Below, in pieces: positions 7,937 to 16,687 of a DNA stretch of 46,442 nt. Origin of the DNA: CBDULX01 sp965368175 (GTDB lineage Bacteria; Pseudomonadota; Gammaproteobacteria; SZUA-229); the NCBI GenBank assembly GCA_965368175.1, contig CBDULX010000002.1, positions 1-46,442 on the forward strand. Reading direction: 5' to 3'. Under the pieces are notes generated by a model. That model was not told where the DNA came from and made no database searches. It was given only the letters and a program-made list of their open reading frames with translations. Made by a program: the position numbers and the translations under genes. Within the stretch, counting starts at the first letter, position 1. Each line of letters begins with the position of its first letter.

Positions 7937-8036
7937 AAAATAACTATCAGGCCATTTATTAAACAAAAATATTTAGTGTGTGCAGGTGTGTGAAAATTTA
8001 AAAAATAATTAAAAAACCACTTTCCGGAGGGTGTAT

Positions 8037-9149
8037 ATGAGTGCCGCAATAAGGTCTTCTGGCCTACTCTGTTTGATGCTAATAAGCAATCCATTATTTG
8101 CAGCTTATCAGCTAAATCTTAAACCTGGGGTATCACCATACAGTCAGGGAGCTTATGACATTCACCAGATGGTTATGTGGATATGTCTTGGTATTGGTAT
8201 AGTGGTCTTTGGCGCTATGTTTTATTCCATAATCAACCATCGAAAATCAAAACACGCTAAAGCATCCACATTTCACGAAAGTACAGCTATAGAAATTGCC
8301 TGGACTATCATTCCAATTCTTATACTTATCGCCATGGCGATTCCTGCTACTAAAGTCCTTCTGGCCATGGAAGACACCTCTAACTCCGACATGTCGATTA
8401 AAGTCACTGGTTATCAGTGGAAATGGCATTATGATTACCTCGAAGATGACATAAATTTTTTCAGTAATCTGTCAACCCCCAAAGAACAAATTCACAATCT
8501 GCAGGATAAAGGTGAGCATTATCTCCTTGAAGTAGATAATCGTGTTGTTATCCCTACTAATAAAAAAGTTCGTTTTCTGTTTACTGCCAACGACGTAATT
8601 CACTCATGGTGGGTGCCGGCATTTGGCCTGAAAAAAGATGCTATTCCAGGTTTTATTAACGAAGGCTGGACCAGTGTACCTGAACCCGGTGTTTATCGTG
8701 GACAGTGTGCAGAACTTTGCGGTGCTAACCATGGTTTTATGCCAATTGTTGTTGAGGCAAAATCTGAACAGGACTATCTCGCCTGGGTACAGGAAAAGAA
8801 ATCATCTATGGCAGCTGCGGCAGCCAGTGGCGACAGAACCTGGACTATGGATGAGCTGATGGCAAAAGGTCAGCAGGTATATACCACAGCCTGTGCAGCC
8901 TGCCATCAGATCAGCGGTGAAGGTTTAGCCAACGTGTTCCCTGGTATTAAAGGCAGTGCGATCGCATTAGGTGATATCGCCAAACATATCGATATAGTTG
9001 TAAATGGCAAAACAGGTACCGCCATGCAGGCCTTTGGCCAACAGTTGAATGACGCGGATCTTGCAGCGGTTATTACCTATGAACGAAACGCCTGGGGAAA
9101 TAATACCGGTGACATGGTACAGCCATCAGATATTAAATCGGCTAAATAA
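8037..9149 (+). CDS. coxB: cytochrome c oxidase subunit II with fused cytochrome c domain
   Basis: Subunit II of an aa3/caa3-type oxidase, 370 residues. It accepts electrons from cytochrome c at the CuA centre on the periplasmic side. Order: signal peptide (about 1-23), two membrane helices (about 43-67 and 85-108), CuA cupredoxin domain with ligands His189, Cys224, Glu226, Cys228, His232 and Met235, then a C-terminal cytochrome c domain with CAACH (286-290). I chose the ATG at 8037 because GGAGG ends 6 bases before it; the in-frame GTG at 8031 abuts the Shine-Dalgarno. First gene of the cox operon, behind a long leader. Confidence 0.97.
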   Translation: MSAAIRSSGLLCLMLISNPLFAAYQLNLKPGVSPYSQGAYDIHQMVMWICLGIGIVVFGAMFYSIINHRKSKHAKASTFHESTAIEIAWTIIPILILIAMAIPATKVLLAMEDTSNSDMSIKVTGYQWKWHYDYLEDDINFFSNLSTPKEQIHNLQDKGEHYLLEVDNRVVIPTNKKVRFLFTANDVIHSWWVPAFGLKKDAIPGFINEGWTSVPEPGVYRGQCAELCGANHGFMPIVVEAKSEQDYLAWVQEKKSSMAAAAASGDRTWTMDELMAKGQQVYTTACAACHQISGEGLANVFPGIKGSAIALGDIAKHIDIVVNGKTGTAMQAFGQQLNDADLAAVITYERNAWGNNTGDMVQPSDIKSAK

Positions 9150-9172
9150 TAACAGAACTCAAAGAGGCAATT

Positions 9173-10756
9173 ATGAACGCTGTAATTGAAGAACACCACG
9201 ACCATAAACCCAAAGGTATTGGACGTTGGTTATTCAGCACCAACCACAAAGACATTGGCACTATGTATCTGTGGTTCAGTTTTACTATGCTTTTTGTGGG
9301 TGGCACACTTGCACTGATTATACGCGCAGAACTGTTCCAGCCAGGCATCCAGATTGTTGAACCTGAATTTTTTAATCAGTTAACCACCCTGCACGGCTTG
9401 ATTATGGTATTCGGTGTCATCATGCCTGCTTTTGTGGGTCTGGCTAACTGGCAGATACCTATGATGATCGGTGCCCCGGATATGGCCCTGCCCCGCATGA
9501 ATAACTGGAGCTTCTGGTTACTGCCAGCGGCCTTTGGTTTGCTGTTGTCCAGCCTTGTCATGAGTATCATGGGCATGGGTTCAGCCCCCAACTTTGGCTG
9601 GACTTTTTATGCGCCACTGTCGACCACTTATGGACCCGAAAGCACTGACCTGTTCATTTTCTCAGTACATATCATGGGTATATCATCGGTTATGGGTGCG
9701 ATTAATGTTATTGCAACCATCATGAATATGCGTGCTCCCGGCATGACCTATATGAAGATGCCTATCTTTGTATGGACCTGGTTTATCACTGCCTATCTGC
9801 TGATTGCCGTTATGCCAGTGCTGGCCGGCGCTGTAACTATGATGCTGACCGACCGGCACTTTGGCACCAGCTTCTTCAATGCAGCGGGTGGTGGAGACCC
9901 TGTATTGTTTCAGCATGTGTTCTGGTTCTTTGGACACCCTGAAGTCTATATTATGATTTTGCCGGCATTTGGTATCATTTCTCAGATAGTACCCACCTTT
10001 GCCCGTAAACCTCTGTTTGGATACACCTCAATGGTTTATGCAACAGCTTCCATTGCTTTACTGTCATTCCTTGTATGGGCTCACCATATGTTTACCACAG
10101 GTATGCCGGTCGCTGGTGAGCTGTTCTTCATGTATGCCACCATGTTGATTGCCATTCCAACCGGTGTGAAAGTATTTAACTGGGTTAGTACCATGTGGAA
10201 AGGGTCTATGACTTTTGAGACACCCATGTTATTCGCCATAGCTTTTATCTTCCTGTTTACTATTGGTGGATTTACCGGGCTTATGCTGTGTATAGTGCCT
10301 GCTGACTTCCAGTACCACGACACCTACTTTGTAGTCGCCCATTTCCATTATGTACTGGTCACAGGTGCCTTATTCAGTATCATGGCAGCGGTATATTACT
10401 GGTTGCCAAAATGGACCGGTAATATGTATGACGAGAAACTCGGTAAGTTACATTTCTGGGTAACCTGCATTTCTGCAAATGTGCTGTTCTTTCCGATGCA
10501 CTTCCTCGGTCTCGCCGGAATGCCGCGACGTATACCCGACTACAATCTGCAGTTTGTTGAATTTAACCAGATTGCAACCATCGGTGCTTTTGCCTTTGGT
10601 TTTTCACAACTAATTTTCCTCTATCTGATTGTTAAAACCATTCGTGGTGGTGAAAAAGCCAGTGATAAAGTATGGGAAGGTGCTACAGGTCTTGAATTCA
10701 GCCTGGCCTCACCTGCCCCATTCCATAGCCACACCACACCACCAGAAGTGAAGTAA
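9173..10756 (+). CDS. coxA: cytochrome c oxidase subunit I
   Basis: Catalytic subunit I, 527 residues, 12 membrane helices, reducing oxygen to water and pumping protons. Visible ligands: heme a His74 and His392, heme a3 His390, CuB His255, His304 and His305, with Tyr259 in HPEVY for the His-Tyr cross-link. Proton-path residues of the A1 type are present: Asp103 (APDMALPRMNN), Glu257, and Lys333 in PTGVKVF. It follows coxB by 23 bases with an AGAGG-type ribosome-binding site. Length and motifs are normal. Confidence 0.98.
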   Translation: MNAVIEEHHDHKPKGIGRWLFSTNHKDIGTMYLWFSFTMLFVGGTLALIIRAELFQPGIQIVEPEFFNQLTTLHGLIMVFGVIMPAFVGLANWQIPMMIGAPDMALPRMNNWSFWLLPAAFGLLLSSLVMSIMGMGSAPNFGWTFYAPLSTTYGPESTDLFIFSVHIMGISSVMGAINVIATIMNMRAPGMTYMKMPIFVWTWFITAYLLIAVMPVLAGAVTMMLTDRHFGTSFFNAAGGGDPVLFQHVFWFFGHPEVYIMILPAFGIISQIVPTFARKPLFGYTSMVYATASIALLSFLVWAHHMFTTGMPVAGELFFMYATMLIAIPTGVKVFNWVSTMWKGSMTFETPMLFAIAFIFLFTIGGFTGLMLCIVPADFQYHDTYFVVAHFHYVLVTGALFSIMAAVYYWLPKWTGNMYDEKLGKLHFWVTCISANVLFFPMHFLGLAGMPRRIPDYNLQFVEFNQIATIGAFAFGFSQLIFLYLIVKTIRGGEKASDKVWEGATGLEFSLASPAPFHSHTTPPEVK

Positions 10757-10784
10757 ATGAGACTGTAGAAGCTGGGAGAACTAG

Positions 10785-11366
10785 ATGGTGACCACGCAAA
10801 ATACAAACGGAAAAATAATCAGCAGATTACTGATGCTGGTTGTATTCATGTTCGGTTTTGGTTTTGCGCTGGTTCCTATATATGATGTGTTCTGTGATAT
10901 TACTGGTTTGAATGGTAAAACGGGAAGTCGAGTCGAATTGTCAGAACTGGCTGTAATCAATAAAAACAGACTGGTAAAAATTCAATTTATTGCCAGTCTT
11001 AATGAAAACATGCCGTGGGAATTTAAACCTCTGACTCGAACTATCGAGGTTCATCCAGGTGAACCGACAACGATAAAATACCGTGCAAAAAATCTCACAC
11101 AACATGCTATCACCGGGCAGGCTGTTCCCAGTGTGGCACCGGGACTGGCAGCTGCCTATTTCCAGAAAACCGAATGCTTCTGTTTTACAGAACAAAGGCT
11201 GGAAGCGGGTGAGGAAAAGATCATGCCTGTCATCTTTATCGTAGACAGTTCAATACCTGAAGAAATTAATGAGTTGACACTGTCATACACTTTTTTTATT
11301 AAACCATCGGAATCGACCCGAAAGTCACATCTGGTGGACAATAACTATCAGGAAAACCAACTATGA
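10785..11366 (+). CDS. ctaG: cytochrome c oxidase copper assembly protein CtaG/Cox11
   Basis: A 193-residue protein with one N-terminal membrane anchor (about 12-33) and a periplasmic Ig-like domain. Cox11/CtaG delivers copper to the CuB site of subunit I. The copper-binding CFCF motif is at 131-134, and the conserved anchor-proximal cysteine is Cys37 (YDVFCDITGLNGKTG). A GGGAGA ribosome-binding site precedes the ATG. The gene overlaps coxC by 4 bases (ATGA), indicating translational coupling. Confidence 0.95.
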   Translation: MVTTQNTNGKIISRLLMLVVFMFGFGFALVPIYDVFCDITGLNGKTGSRVELSELAVINKNRLVKIQFIASLNENMPWEFKPLTRTIEVHPGEPTTIKYRAKNLTQHAITGQAVPSVAPGLAAAYFQKTECFCFTEQRLEAGEEKIMPVIFIVDSSIPEEINELTLSYTFFIKPSESTRKSHLVDNNYQENQL

Positions 11367-12235
11367 CAACAAACCATGGTGATTATTATATACCTGAACC
11401 CAGTAAATGGCCTTTAGTAGGAACCATTGCTCTGCTAATCACGGCGATAGGTGCAGCTACAAGCATCCATGGTGGTGGCCCCAACTTGATAATGGGTATA
11501 GGCTTTCTGTTAATTATTTACATGTTATTTGGCTGGTTCAGTTCTGTTATCGACGAATCCATGAAAGGCTCATATAACGAGCAGGTAGACCGTTCGTTTC
11601 GACTGGGCATGATGTGGTTTATTTTTTCCGAAGTCATGTTCTTTGCCGCATTTTTTGGCGCCCTCTTCTATGCCCGAAATTTTTCTGTACCCTGGCTTGG
11701 CGGTAGTAGCAATAATTTCATGACACATGAACTCTTATGGCCTGCTTTTGAAGCCATATGGCCAGTGCTAAGCAATCCAGATAATAGTACTTTCATTGCC
11801 CCCAAAGAAGCTATGGCACCAACCGGCTTACCCGCAATTAATACCGCAATCTTACTGGCATCCAGTGTAACCGTTACCTGGGCACATCATGCGTTGCGCT
11901 CTAATAATCGTTCTCAGCTCATTATTGGGCTGACTACTACTGTTATTCTCGGTATTATCTTTGTATTTTTACAGGCGGAAGAATATATAGTTGCTTACAG
12001 AGAAATGGGGCTGACTCTTGCTTCAGGCATCTACGGCAGCACCTTCTTCATGTTGACCGGGTTTCACGGTTTTCATGTAACCATGGGGGCCACAATGTTA
12101 TTAGTGATATTAATCCGTAGTATCAAGGGTCATTTCACTGCTGATAACCATTTTGCTTTTGAAGCAGTGGCCTGGTACTGGCATTTTGTAGATGTGGTCT
12201 GGTTGGGCCTGTTTATTTTTGTTTACTGGCTCTAG
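11363..12235 (+). CDS. coxC: cytochrome c oxidase subunit III
   Basis: A 290-residue subunit III with seven membrane helices. It stabilises the oxidase and supports proton uptake and subunit I turnover. Family features include the FFAAFFGALFYAR segment, the AEEY motif (FLQAEEYIVAY) and the C-terminal FHGFHV...WYWHFVDVVWLGLF stretch (split motifs, all in order). Translationally coupled to ctaG. It appears to be the last plus-strand gene before a minus-strand small gene. Confidence 0.97.
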   Translation: MTTNHGDYYIPEPSKWPLVGTIALLITAIGAATSIHGGGPNLIMGIGFLLIIYMLFGWFSSVIDESMKGSYNEQVDRSFRLGMMWFIFSEVMFFAAFFGALFYARNFSVPWLGGSSNNFMTHELLWPAFEAIWPVLSNPDNSTFIAPKEAMAPTGLPAINTAILLASSVTVTWAHHALRSNNRSQLIIGLTTTVILGIIFVFLQAEEYIVAYREMGLTLASGIYGSTFFMLTGFHGFHVTMGATMLLVILIRSIKGHFTADNHFAFEAVAWYWHFVDVVWLGLFIFVYWL

Positions 12236-12240
12236 TGGCC

Positions 12241-12447
12241 TTAAGGTAGACCATGGGGTGTAATCAGCCCCGTGGCCTGCCCTATTAACAAAAGAATAAA
12301 AATAAAAACCGACAAACCGATTCTCCAGGTTAAAGCTTTTAGCATCTTATCCGACTGTCCTTTACCCTTAACTAGATGTATCATGGCAGAACCAAGACTA
12401 ATTAAGACAATAAGAAGTAAAGCAATAATAATTATTTTAAAAATCAA
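12241..12447 (-). CDS. DUF2909 twin-transmembrane small protein
   Basis: A small two-helix inner membrane protein of the DUF2909 family, which is habitually found between coxC and SURF1 in gammaproteobacterial oxidase loci. Helices lie at about 3-22 and 45-63. I place the start at a TTG (12447) because GAGGA lies 7 bases before it and the resulting N-terminus (MIFKIIIIALLL) suits the family; an upstream in-frame TTG at 12468 would add MPCEEIL and lacks a Shine-Dalgarno. It runs opposite to its neighbours. A role in oxidase biogenesis is inferred only from context. Confidence 0.8.
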   Translation of the reverse strand: MIFKIIIIALLLIVLISLGSAMIHLVKGKGQSDKMLKALTWRIGLSVFIFILLLIGQATGLITPHGLP

Positions 12448-12480
12448 GAGTATTTCCTCACACGGCAAGTAACCGTTTTT

Positions 12481-13260
12481 ATGAATATAAGTAGTTTTCT
12501 TAATATCCCCCTTTTTACCATAAGTTTTGGCAAACTGGAATTCAAGCCTGGATTAATTCCGACATTAGTTACCCTGGTCTTTTTATATTTACTTGTTTCA
12601 CTTGGTCAGTGGCAGTTAGACAGAGCCGAATATAAAGACAATATACAAAATACGATTAATCTTCGAAAAGATCTGCCTCCCATTGAACTGGGTATGGCAC
12701 CTGCTGACATTGATGAACGTATGTTCCTGCCGGTTATTGCCCATGGAGTATTTGACAATAAACATCAGATTTTGCTCGACAACCGTGTCGTTAACCATCA
12801 GGCAGGATACGATGTTTATACACCCCTGATACGCGAGAATGGCCCGGCGGTACTTATTAATCGCGGCTGGATCAGAACCGGGAGAACACGGCAGGATATA
12901 CCAGACATATTCGTCGAAAATCATCGGACAACAATTACAGGTATACTTAGCAGGCAGCCATCCCATGGTCTGGTTTTGTCAGAAAATGTTAATCAGTACC
13001 AGAAATGGCCGGCTACTGCTCAATTTATTGATCTGGATGAAATAGAATCATCATTAGGTTATTCAGTGTATCCCATGATATTAATACTTAATGAAAATCA
13101 TGCATCCATATTACATCGAGAACCCATGTCTTTTACAATGAATAGTGCAAAGCATTTAGGCTATGCATTCCAGTGGTTTGGCCTGGCCACCGCATTATTT
13201 ATAATTTATTTAGTCGTTAACACCAAACGTGGAAGCAACAGTAATGACAGAACAAGTTGA
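12481..13260 (+). CDS. SURF1 family oxidase biogenesis protein
   Basis: A 259-residue protein with two membrane helices (about 26-42 and 223-245) flanking a periplasmic domain, the SURF1/Shy1 layout. SURF1 assists heme a insertion and early assembly of oxidase subunit I. Visible family motifs: SLGQWQLDRAEYK after the first helix, LINRGWI in the centre, and LGYAFQWFGLA in the last helix. Its 3' end overlaps the start of the next gene by 17 bases, so the two are co-transcribed. Confidence 0.93.
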   Translation: MNISSFLNIPLFTISFGKLEFKPGLIPTLVTLVFLYLLVSLGQWQLDRAEYKDNIQNTINLRKDLPPIELGMAPADIDERMFLPVIAHGVFDNKHQILLDNRVVNHQAGYDVYTPLIRENGPAVLINRGWIRTGRTRQDIPDIFVENHRTTITGILSRQPSHGLVLSENVNQYQKWPATAQFIDLDEIESSLGYSVYPMILILNENHASILHREPMSFTMNSAKHLGYAFQWFGLATALFIIYLVVNTKRGSNSNDRTS

Positions 13261-13843
13261 GCAAAAAACAGAAAGAAAAAATACCACTCTGTGGTTACTG
13301 ATATTAACCTTTGCAGTTCCGATAATTGGTGCCTATGCCTATTATTTATTTGCGGATGATCATACTCTTGGAAATCATGGAGATCTGATCCAGCCTGTTA
13401 TTCAGATTGAAGACCTGGCATTAACAGATATCAATGACGAGCTAATAGCCAGAGATGAACTAATACATCGCTGGAAAATGTTATATGTTGTGGGAAGTAA
13501 TTGTGATAGTGCCTGTCAGCAATCATTATATTATATGCGTCAGATCAATACCGCTTTAGGAAAGAATGCTGGTCGTTTTAAGCATATGATTATACATCTT
13601 AATGTAATGTCGCCTGAGTTCCAGGAGCTTATCAGAAAAGAACACTCAGCTGCACAGCATAGTTATGCAGCCAATGATAAAATTTCTGAAGTATTTTCAG
13701 GCCCAGGTAGAGAACATGAAACTAACGCTATTTATATCATGGATCCTCTGGGGAACATTATGATGCGCTTCAGCTATGGCACATCACCTAAACTGATACT
13801 GAAAGACCTTAAACGTTTATTAAAAATATCCCGCATAGGTTAA
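13244..13843 (+). CDS. membrane-anchored thioredoxin-fold protein with CxxxC (SCO-like)
   Basis: A 199-residue protein with one N-terminal membrane anchor (about 15-36) and a periplasmic domain ending with IYIMDPLGNIMMRF, the usual thioredoxin/SCO C-terminal strand. Cys87-x3-Cys91 (NCDSAC) occupies the position of the SCO copper-binding CxxxC, and His158 lies roughly where SCO has its histidine ligand, displaced by one residue. It is diverged from true SCO, so it could be a copper chaperone or a thiol reductant for CuA. I place the start at the ATG at 13244 (GGAAG 8 bases upstream) rather than the GTG at 13229. Confidence 0.75.
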   Translation: MTEQVEQKTERKNTTLWLLILTFAVPIIGAYAYYLFADDHTLGNHGDLIQPVIQIEDLALTDINDELIARDELIHRWKMLYVVGSNCDSACQQSLYYMRQINTALGKNAGRFKHMIIHLNVMSPEFQELIRKEHSAAQHSYAANDKISEVFSGPGREHETNAIYIMDPLGNIMMRFSYGTSPKLILKDLKRLLKISRIG

Positions 13844-13871
13844 AGTTTATTATCTATCTGTTATGTAAAGC

Positions 13872-14099
13872 TTATGACTGTGTGCCAGCGGGCAGTACAA
13901 GTTGTACAATCGTAATAATTACAGTAATAAATATCACCACAAAAATCAAACCTGCAATAATATAATATATGGGCTTACCCTGTTTGAAGTCGCGCTGGCG
14001 ATTTTTTTCCGACTGGACGCCGATGGCGGCCGCTAACACACTTTGTACTATACTAAAAAATGTAACCTTACTATCATTACTGTTATTGCTGTCTGTCAT
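13872..14099 (-). CDS. DUF2970 small membrane protein
   Basis: A 75-residue protein with one strong C-terminal membrane helix (about 45-69). It matches the DUF2970 family, with the SVLAAAIGVQSEKNRQRDF block followed by GKPIYYIIAG. Such proteins recur in gammaproteobacterial cytochrome oxidase loci, but no function is established. It is convergent with the SCO-like gene (28-base gap). Confidence 0.85.
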   Translation of the reverse strand: MTDSNNSNDSKVTFFSIVQSVLAAAIGVQSEKNRQRDFKQGKPIYYIIAGLIFVVIFITVIITIVQLVLPAGTQS

Positions 14100-14325
14100 A
14101 AATCACCTTTATAAGTTTTATTGACATATTAATCTGATAATACACCTATAACTCGATATGTCTGTCTTGTAGGCCTGCAATATTTAATTATAGATTCAAT
14201 TAATCTGTCGGTATTCGATTCCTGATCAATAAGTTCTATAAACCTGTTCTATATTTCAGGAGTATACTCTGATCAATTCCGGTTCTCTATTGAGTTATTC
14301 TACTCTGCACAAAAAGGAGACCAAA

Positions 14326-14832
14326 ATGAAAAAACGTTTATATTATCTGCTTTCTGATATTCCTGTTACCCGTAAAATTGTCGATGAACTTTTACTGGCA
14401 CGTATTCCTGAGTCTCAAATACATGTATTGGCCAGGGACAATACGTCAATGGATGATCTTCCAGAAGCATCTTTTATGCAAACCTCAGATATCGTTCATG
14501 GTATAGAAACCGGCCTGGTAATTGGCGGTTTAACGGGTCTTGTAGTCAGCTTAATTGCAACAATATCCCTTGAACTTGGCAGCATGGTAGGTGTAGTCAT
14601 TCTTAGCTGCACCTTACTTGGTTCATTAGTTGGGATATGGACCTCAAGTATGGTAGGCAGTAATGTAAGAAATAGCCAATTGAGTGGCTTTCAAAGCGCT
14701 ATTGAAGATGGCAAGGTACTGCTAATGGTTGACATTCCACAACAAAGAGTCTCAGAAATAGCCAGCAAAATCGAATCACACAAACAGGTACATAAAGAAG
14801 GATCTGAACCCTCTATTCCTGTATTTCCATAG
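14326..14832 (+). CDS. DUF1269-like membrane protein with glycine-rich hairpin
   Basis: A 168-residue protein: an N-terminal cytoplasmic alpha/beta segment (LLSDIPVTRKIVDELL), then two closely spaced glycine-rich membrane helices (about 63-83 and 86-107), and a C-terminal ferredoxin-like stretch ending in a polar tail. This architecture matches DUF1269-type proteins of unknown function, whose glycine-zipper helices resemble those of bacterial stress membrane proteins. The ATG at 14326 has AGGAGA 5 bases upstream; an upstream in-frame TTG is less likely. Probably monocistronic. Confidence 0.75.
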   Translation: MKKRLYYLLSDIPVTRKIVDELLLARIPESQIHVLARDNTSMDDLPEASFMQTSDIVHGIETGLVIGGLTGLVVSLIATISLELGSMVGVVILSCTLLGSLVGIWTSSMVGSNVRNSQLSGFQSAIEDGKVLLMVDIPQQRVSEIASKIESHKQVHKEGSEPSIPVFP

Positions 14833-14855
14833 CCAGTTTGAGTGTAATATTGCAA

Positions 14856-14886
14856 TTACCGGTCTTCAAGCTTTGAAGACCGGTAA
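14856..14886. terminator. 14-bp perfect hairpin between convergent genes
   Basis: A perfect inverted repeat (14856-14869 with 14873-14886, 3-base loop, core ACCGGTCTTC) lies 24 bases after the DUF1269-like gene and 26 bases before the end of the convergent Yip1 gene. Neither side has a T-run, so it is a likely stem-driven or transcript-end stabilising structure serving both genes. Confidence 0.55.
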
Positions 14887-14911
14887 CATTTATAATCAAC
14901 ATTTTCGGTTA

Positions 14912-15499
14912 TTAGACAGCGCCAATAAAATTCATCAGGAACACACCGGCACCAATCATCGTAACCAGCATAACAAGTCCAATAGTGATTACCCAGGTAG
15001 AATACATGAAACCTTCATCTTCTGGGATATGCATAAAAATAGGCACACCCACATAGAGTAAATACACAGATGCTGCAACAGCTAGCATACCTATAGTTAC
15101 ATTGATGTAAAGGACGGGATACAAAGCAGATAAGCCAGCTGCAAACAAAGGAACAGAAGTAAACGCAGCCAGTTCCATACAATGCACCATCGATGGCTTA
15201 ACATTAAATGTCTCAGCTAACCAGCAAATACCATAACCCAGGCTATAAACGCCGATATTTAATGTTATAAAAGTAGCTATGGCAATCTGGAATGCCTTAT
15301 CGTGACTAACTATAAATGCATCCTTAACCCCAAAATCCCAGCCTATATACACAGAAGCGATATAAATACATACAGTCGGTATCAGGGATAACATAGCGAC
15401 ATGCAAAATAATATCACTTAACTTAGCAGGTACTTTGTCAGCATTTTGCAGGCTTTGTTTTGGTTCATAAAACATGTGAGAAAAATGTTTGGCAAGCAT
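14912..15499 (-). CDS. Yip1 family membrane protein
   Basis: A 195-residue protein with five predicted membrane helices from about residue 32 to the C-terminus, preceded by a polar N-terminus (MFYEPKQSLQNA). The pattern, including GYGICWLAETF and the VASVYLLYVGVP-like stretch near 145-155, fits bacterial Yip1-domain proteins (PF04893). The function in bacteria is not established. A GGGAG ribosome-binding site precedes the ATG. Confidence 0.8.
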   Translation of the reverse strand: MLAKHFSHMFYEPKQSLQNADKVPAKLSDIILHVAMLSLIPTVCIYIASVYIGWDFGVKDAFIVSHDKAFQIAIATFITLNIGVYSLGYGICWLAETFNVKPSMVHCMELAAFTSVPLFAAGLSALYPVLYINVTIGMLAVAASVYLLYVGVPIFMHIPEDEGFMYSTWVITIGLVMLVTMIGAGVFLMNFIGAV

Positions 15500-15772
15500 A
15501 AAAAACTCCCATATAGCATTTTGTATTCTTTATACAATATTTTATTAAAGTGAACTTGTATAAATGTTTGTGGATATAACCATTACGCAGATCATGATCA
15601 AATTGATAAATTACACCATCAATTCAATCTTAACCAGATGCTATATGATGAATAGTTACGATTATTATCATCGGCTTCTCCTAAGGGGGGTACCTGTTAT
15701 TTTGCCAGGATGTCATAACCAGAAATACAATATTGCGCTGATATAATGAAATTCTGTAACATCTTAGCGGCC

Positions 15773-16687
15773 TTAAATTCCCAGGCCACGAAAAAGTATA
15801 CGCACATAGTGATCAACAAGGAAAAAAGAAAATAATGCACTTAAGTAAAATATCGAATAACCAAAAGTTTTCATGGCATGCTGATCACTGTCACCGGTGT
15901 TATACAGTTTGATAGCGTGATACAAAAAACCGATGCCAAGAGCCACCGCGCCAGCCAGGTAAATCAGCCCTGTCATATATATGACAAAGGGCATTAATGT
16001 TACCGATACTAACATCATGGTATAAAGCAGAATATGCAGTTTGGTAAACACCACACCATGAGTGACAGGCAGCATAGGCAAGCCTGCCCTGGCATATTCG
16101 TCTTTTCTTTTTATAGCAAGTGCCCAGAAATGAGGCGGGGTCCAGACAAAAATAATAAGGAATAACAGTAAGGCTTCAGTATTTACTTCACCAGTCATGG
16201 CTGTCCATCCAAGTAATGGTGGGGCCGCGCCTGCCGCACCACCAAGTACAATGTTTTGTGGTGTAGTGCGTTTTAGAAACATGGTATATATAACCGCATA
16301 CCCAACCAGTGAGGTCAAGGTCAATAATGCTGTTAAGGTATTAACAAAGGTCAGCAGTATAAGCATTGAAAGCACTGCCAGTCCGAGTGCAAACGTAAGT
16401 GCCGAATAACTGGATAATTCACCACTGGGCAATGGACGGTTCCTGGTTCGTTCCATGATACTGTCAATGCGCTGGTCGACCCAGTGATTTAGCGCAGCAC
16501 CTGAGGCTGATGCCAGAGCAATTCCGATAGTTGCGGCAAGAAAAGTATCAAAAGGCAATAATCCTGGTGTTGACAGTAGCATGCCAACAATTGCTGTAAA
16601 TACAATCAGGAATACGACTTTCGGTTTGCAGAGATTGTAATATTGTCTAAAGGGAATAGTGGTTTGTTTTATAGCTATTTCGTTCAT
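15773..16687 (-). CDS. ctaB: heme O synthase (protoheme IX farnesyltransferase)
   Basis: A 304-residue UbiA-family prenyltransferase with about nine membrane helices. It farnesylates heme b to heme O, the precursor of heme a for the oxidase encoded upstream. The Mg-pyrophosphate motif is NHWVDQRIDSIMERTRNRP (about 67-85), and the second conserved loop is KRKDEYARAGLPMLP. It overlaps ctaA by 4 bases, so the two heme a genes are coupled. Length is normal. Confidence 0.96.
   Translation of the reverse strand: MNEIAIKQTTIPFRQYYNLCKPKVVFLIVFTAIVGMLLSTPGLLPFDTFLAATIGIALASASGAALNHWVDQRIDSIMERTRNRPLPSGELSSYSALTFALGLAVLSMLILLTFVNTLTALLTLTSLVGYAVIYTMFLKRTTPQNIVLGGAAGAAPPLLGWTAMTGEVNTEALLLFLIIFVWTPPHFWALAIKRKDEYARAGLPMLPVTHGVVFTKLHILLYTMMLVSVTLMPFVIYMTGLIYLAGAVALGIGFLYHAIKLYNTGDSDQHAMKTFGYSIFYLSALFSFFLVDHYVRILFRGLGI

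Larger units (their letters stand above)
7212..8036 (+). other. 825-bp AT-rich non-coding region and cox leader
   Basis: No convincing gene on either strand. The first half (7250-7640) is AT-rich with nothing I can name. The second half holds the predicted FNR-type promoter of the cox operon (7659-7697), a 6-bp stem at the predicted transcript start (7703-7708 with 7722-7727) and a nest of inverted repeats at 7814-7936. The predicted leader is about 330 nt, unusually long for an oxidase operon. Confidence 0.6.

Noticed and set aside
7868..7993. A 41-codon open frame with hydrophobic residues inside the cox leader
   Set aside because: No ribosome-binding site, and it lies across the nested inverted repeats; frames of this length are expected by chance in AT-rich DNA.
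15500..15772. Gap between the Yip1 gene and ctaB with a 60-codon plus-strand frame
   Set aside because: The frame has no ribosome-binding site and no recognisable composition; I treat it as chance. No RNA gene or repeat seen.
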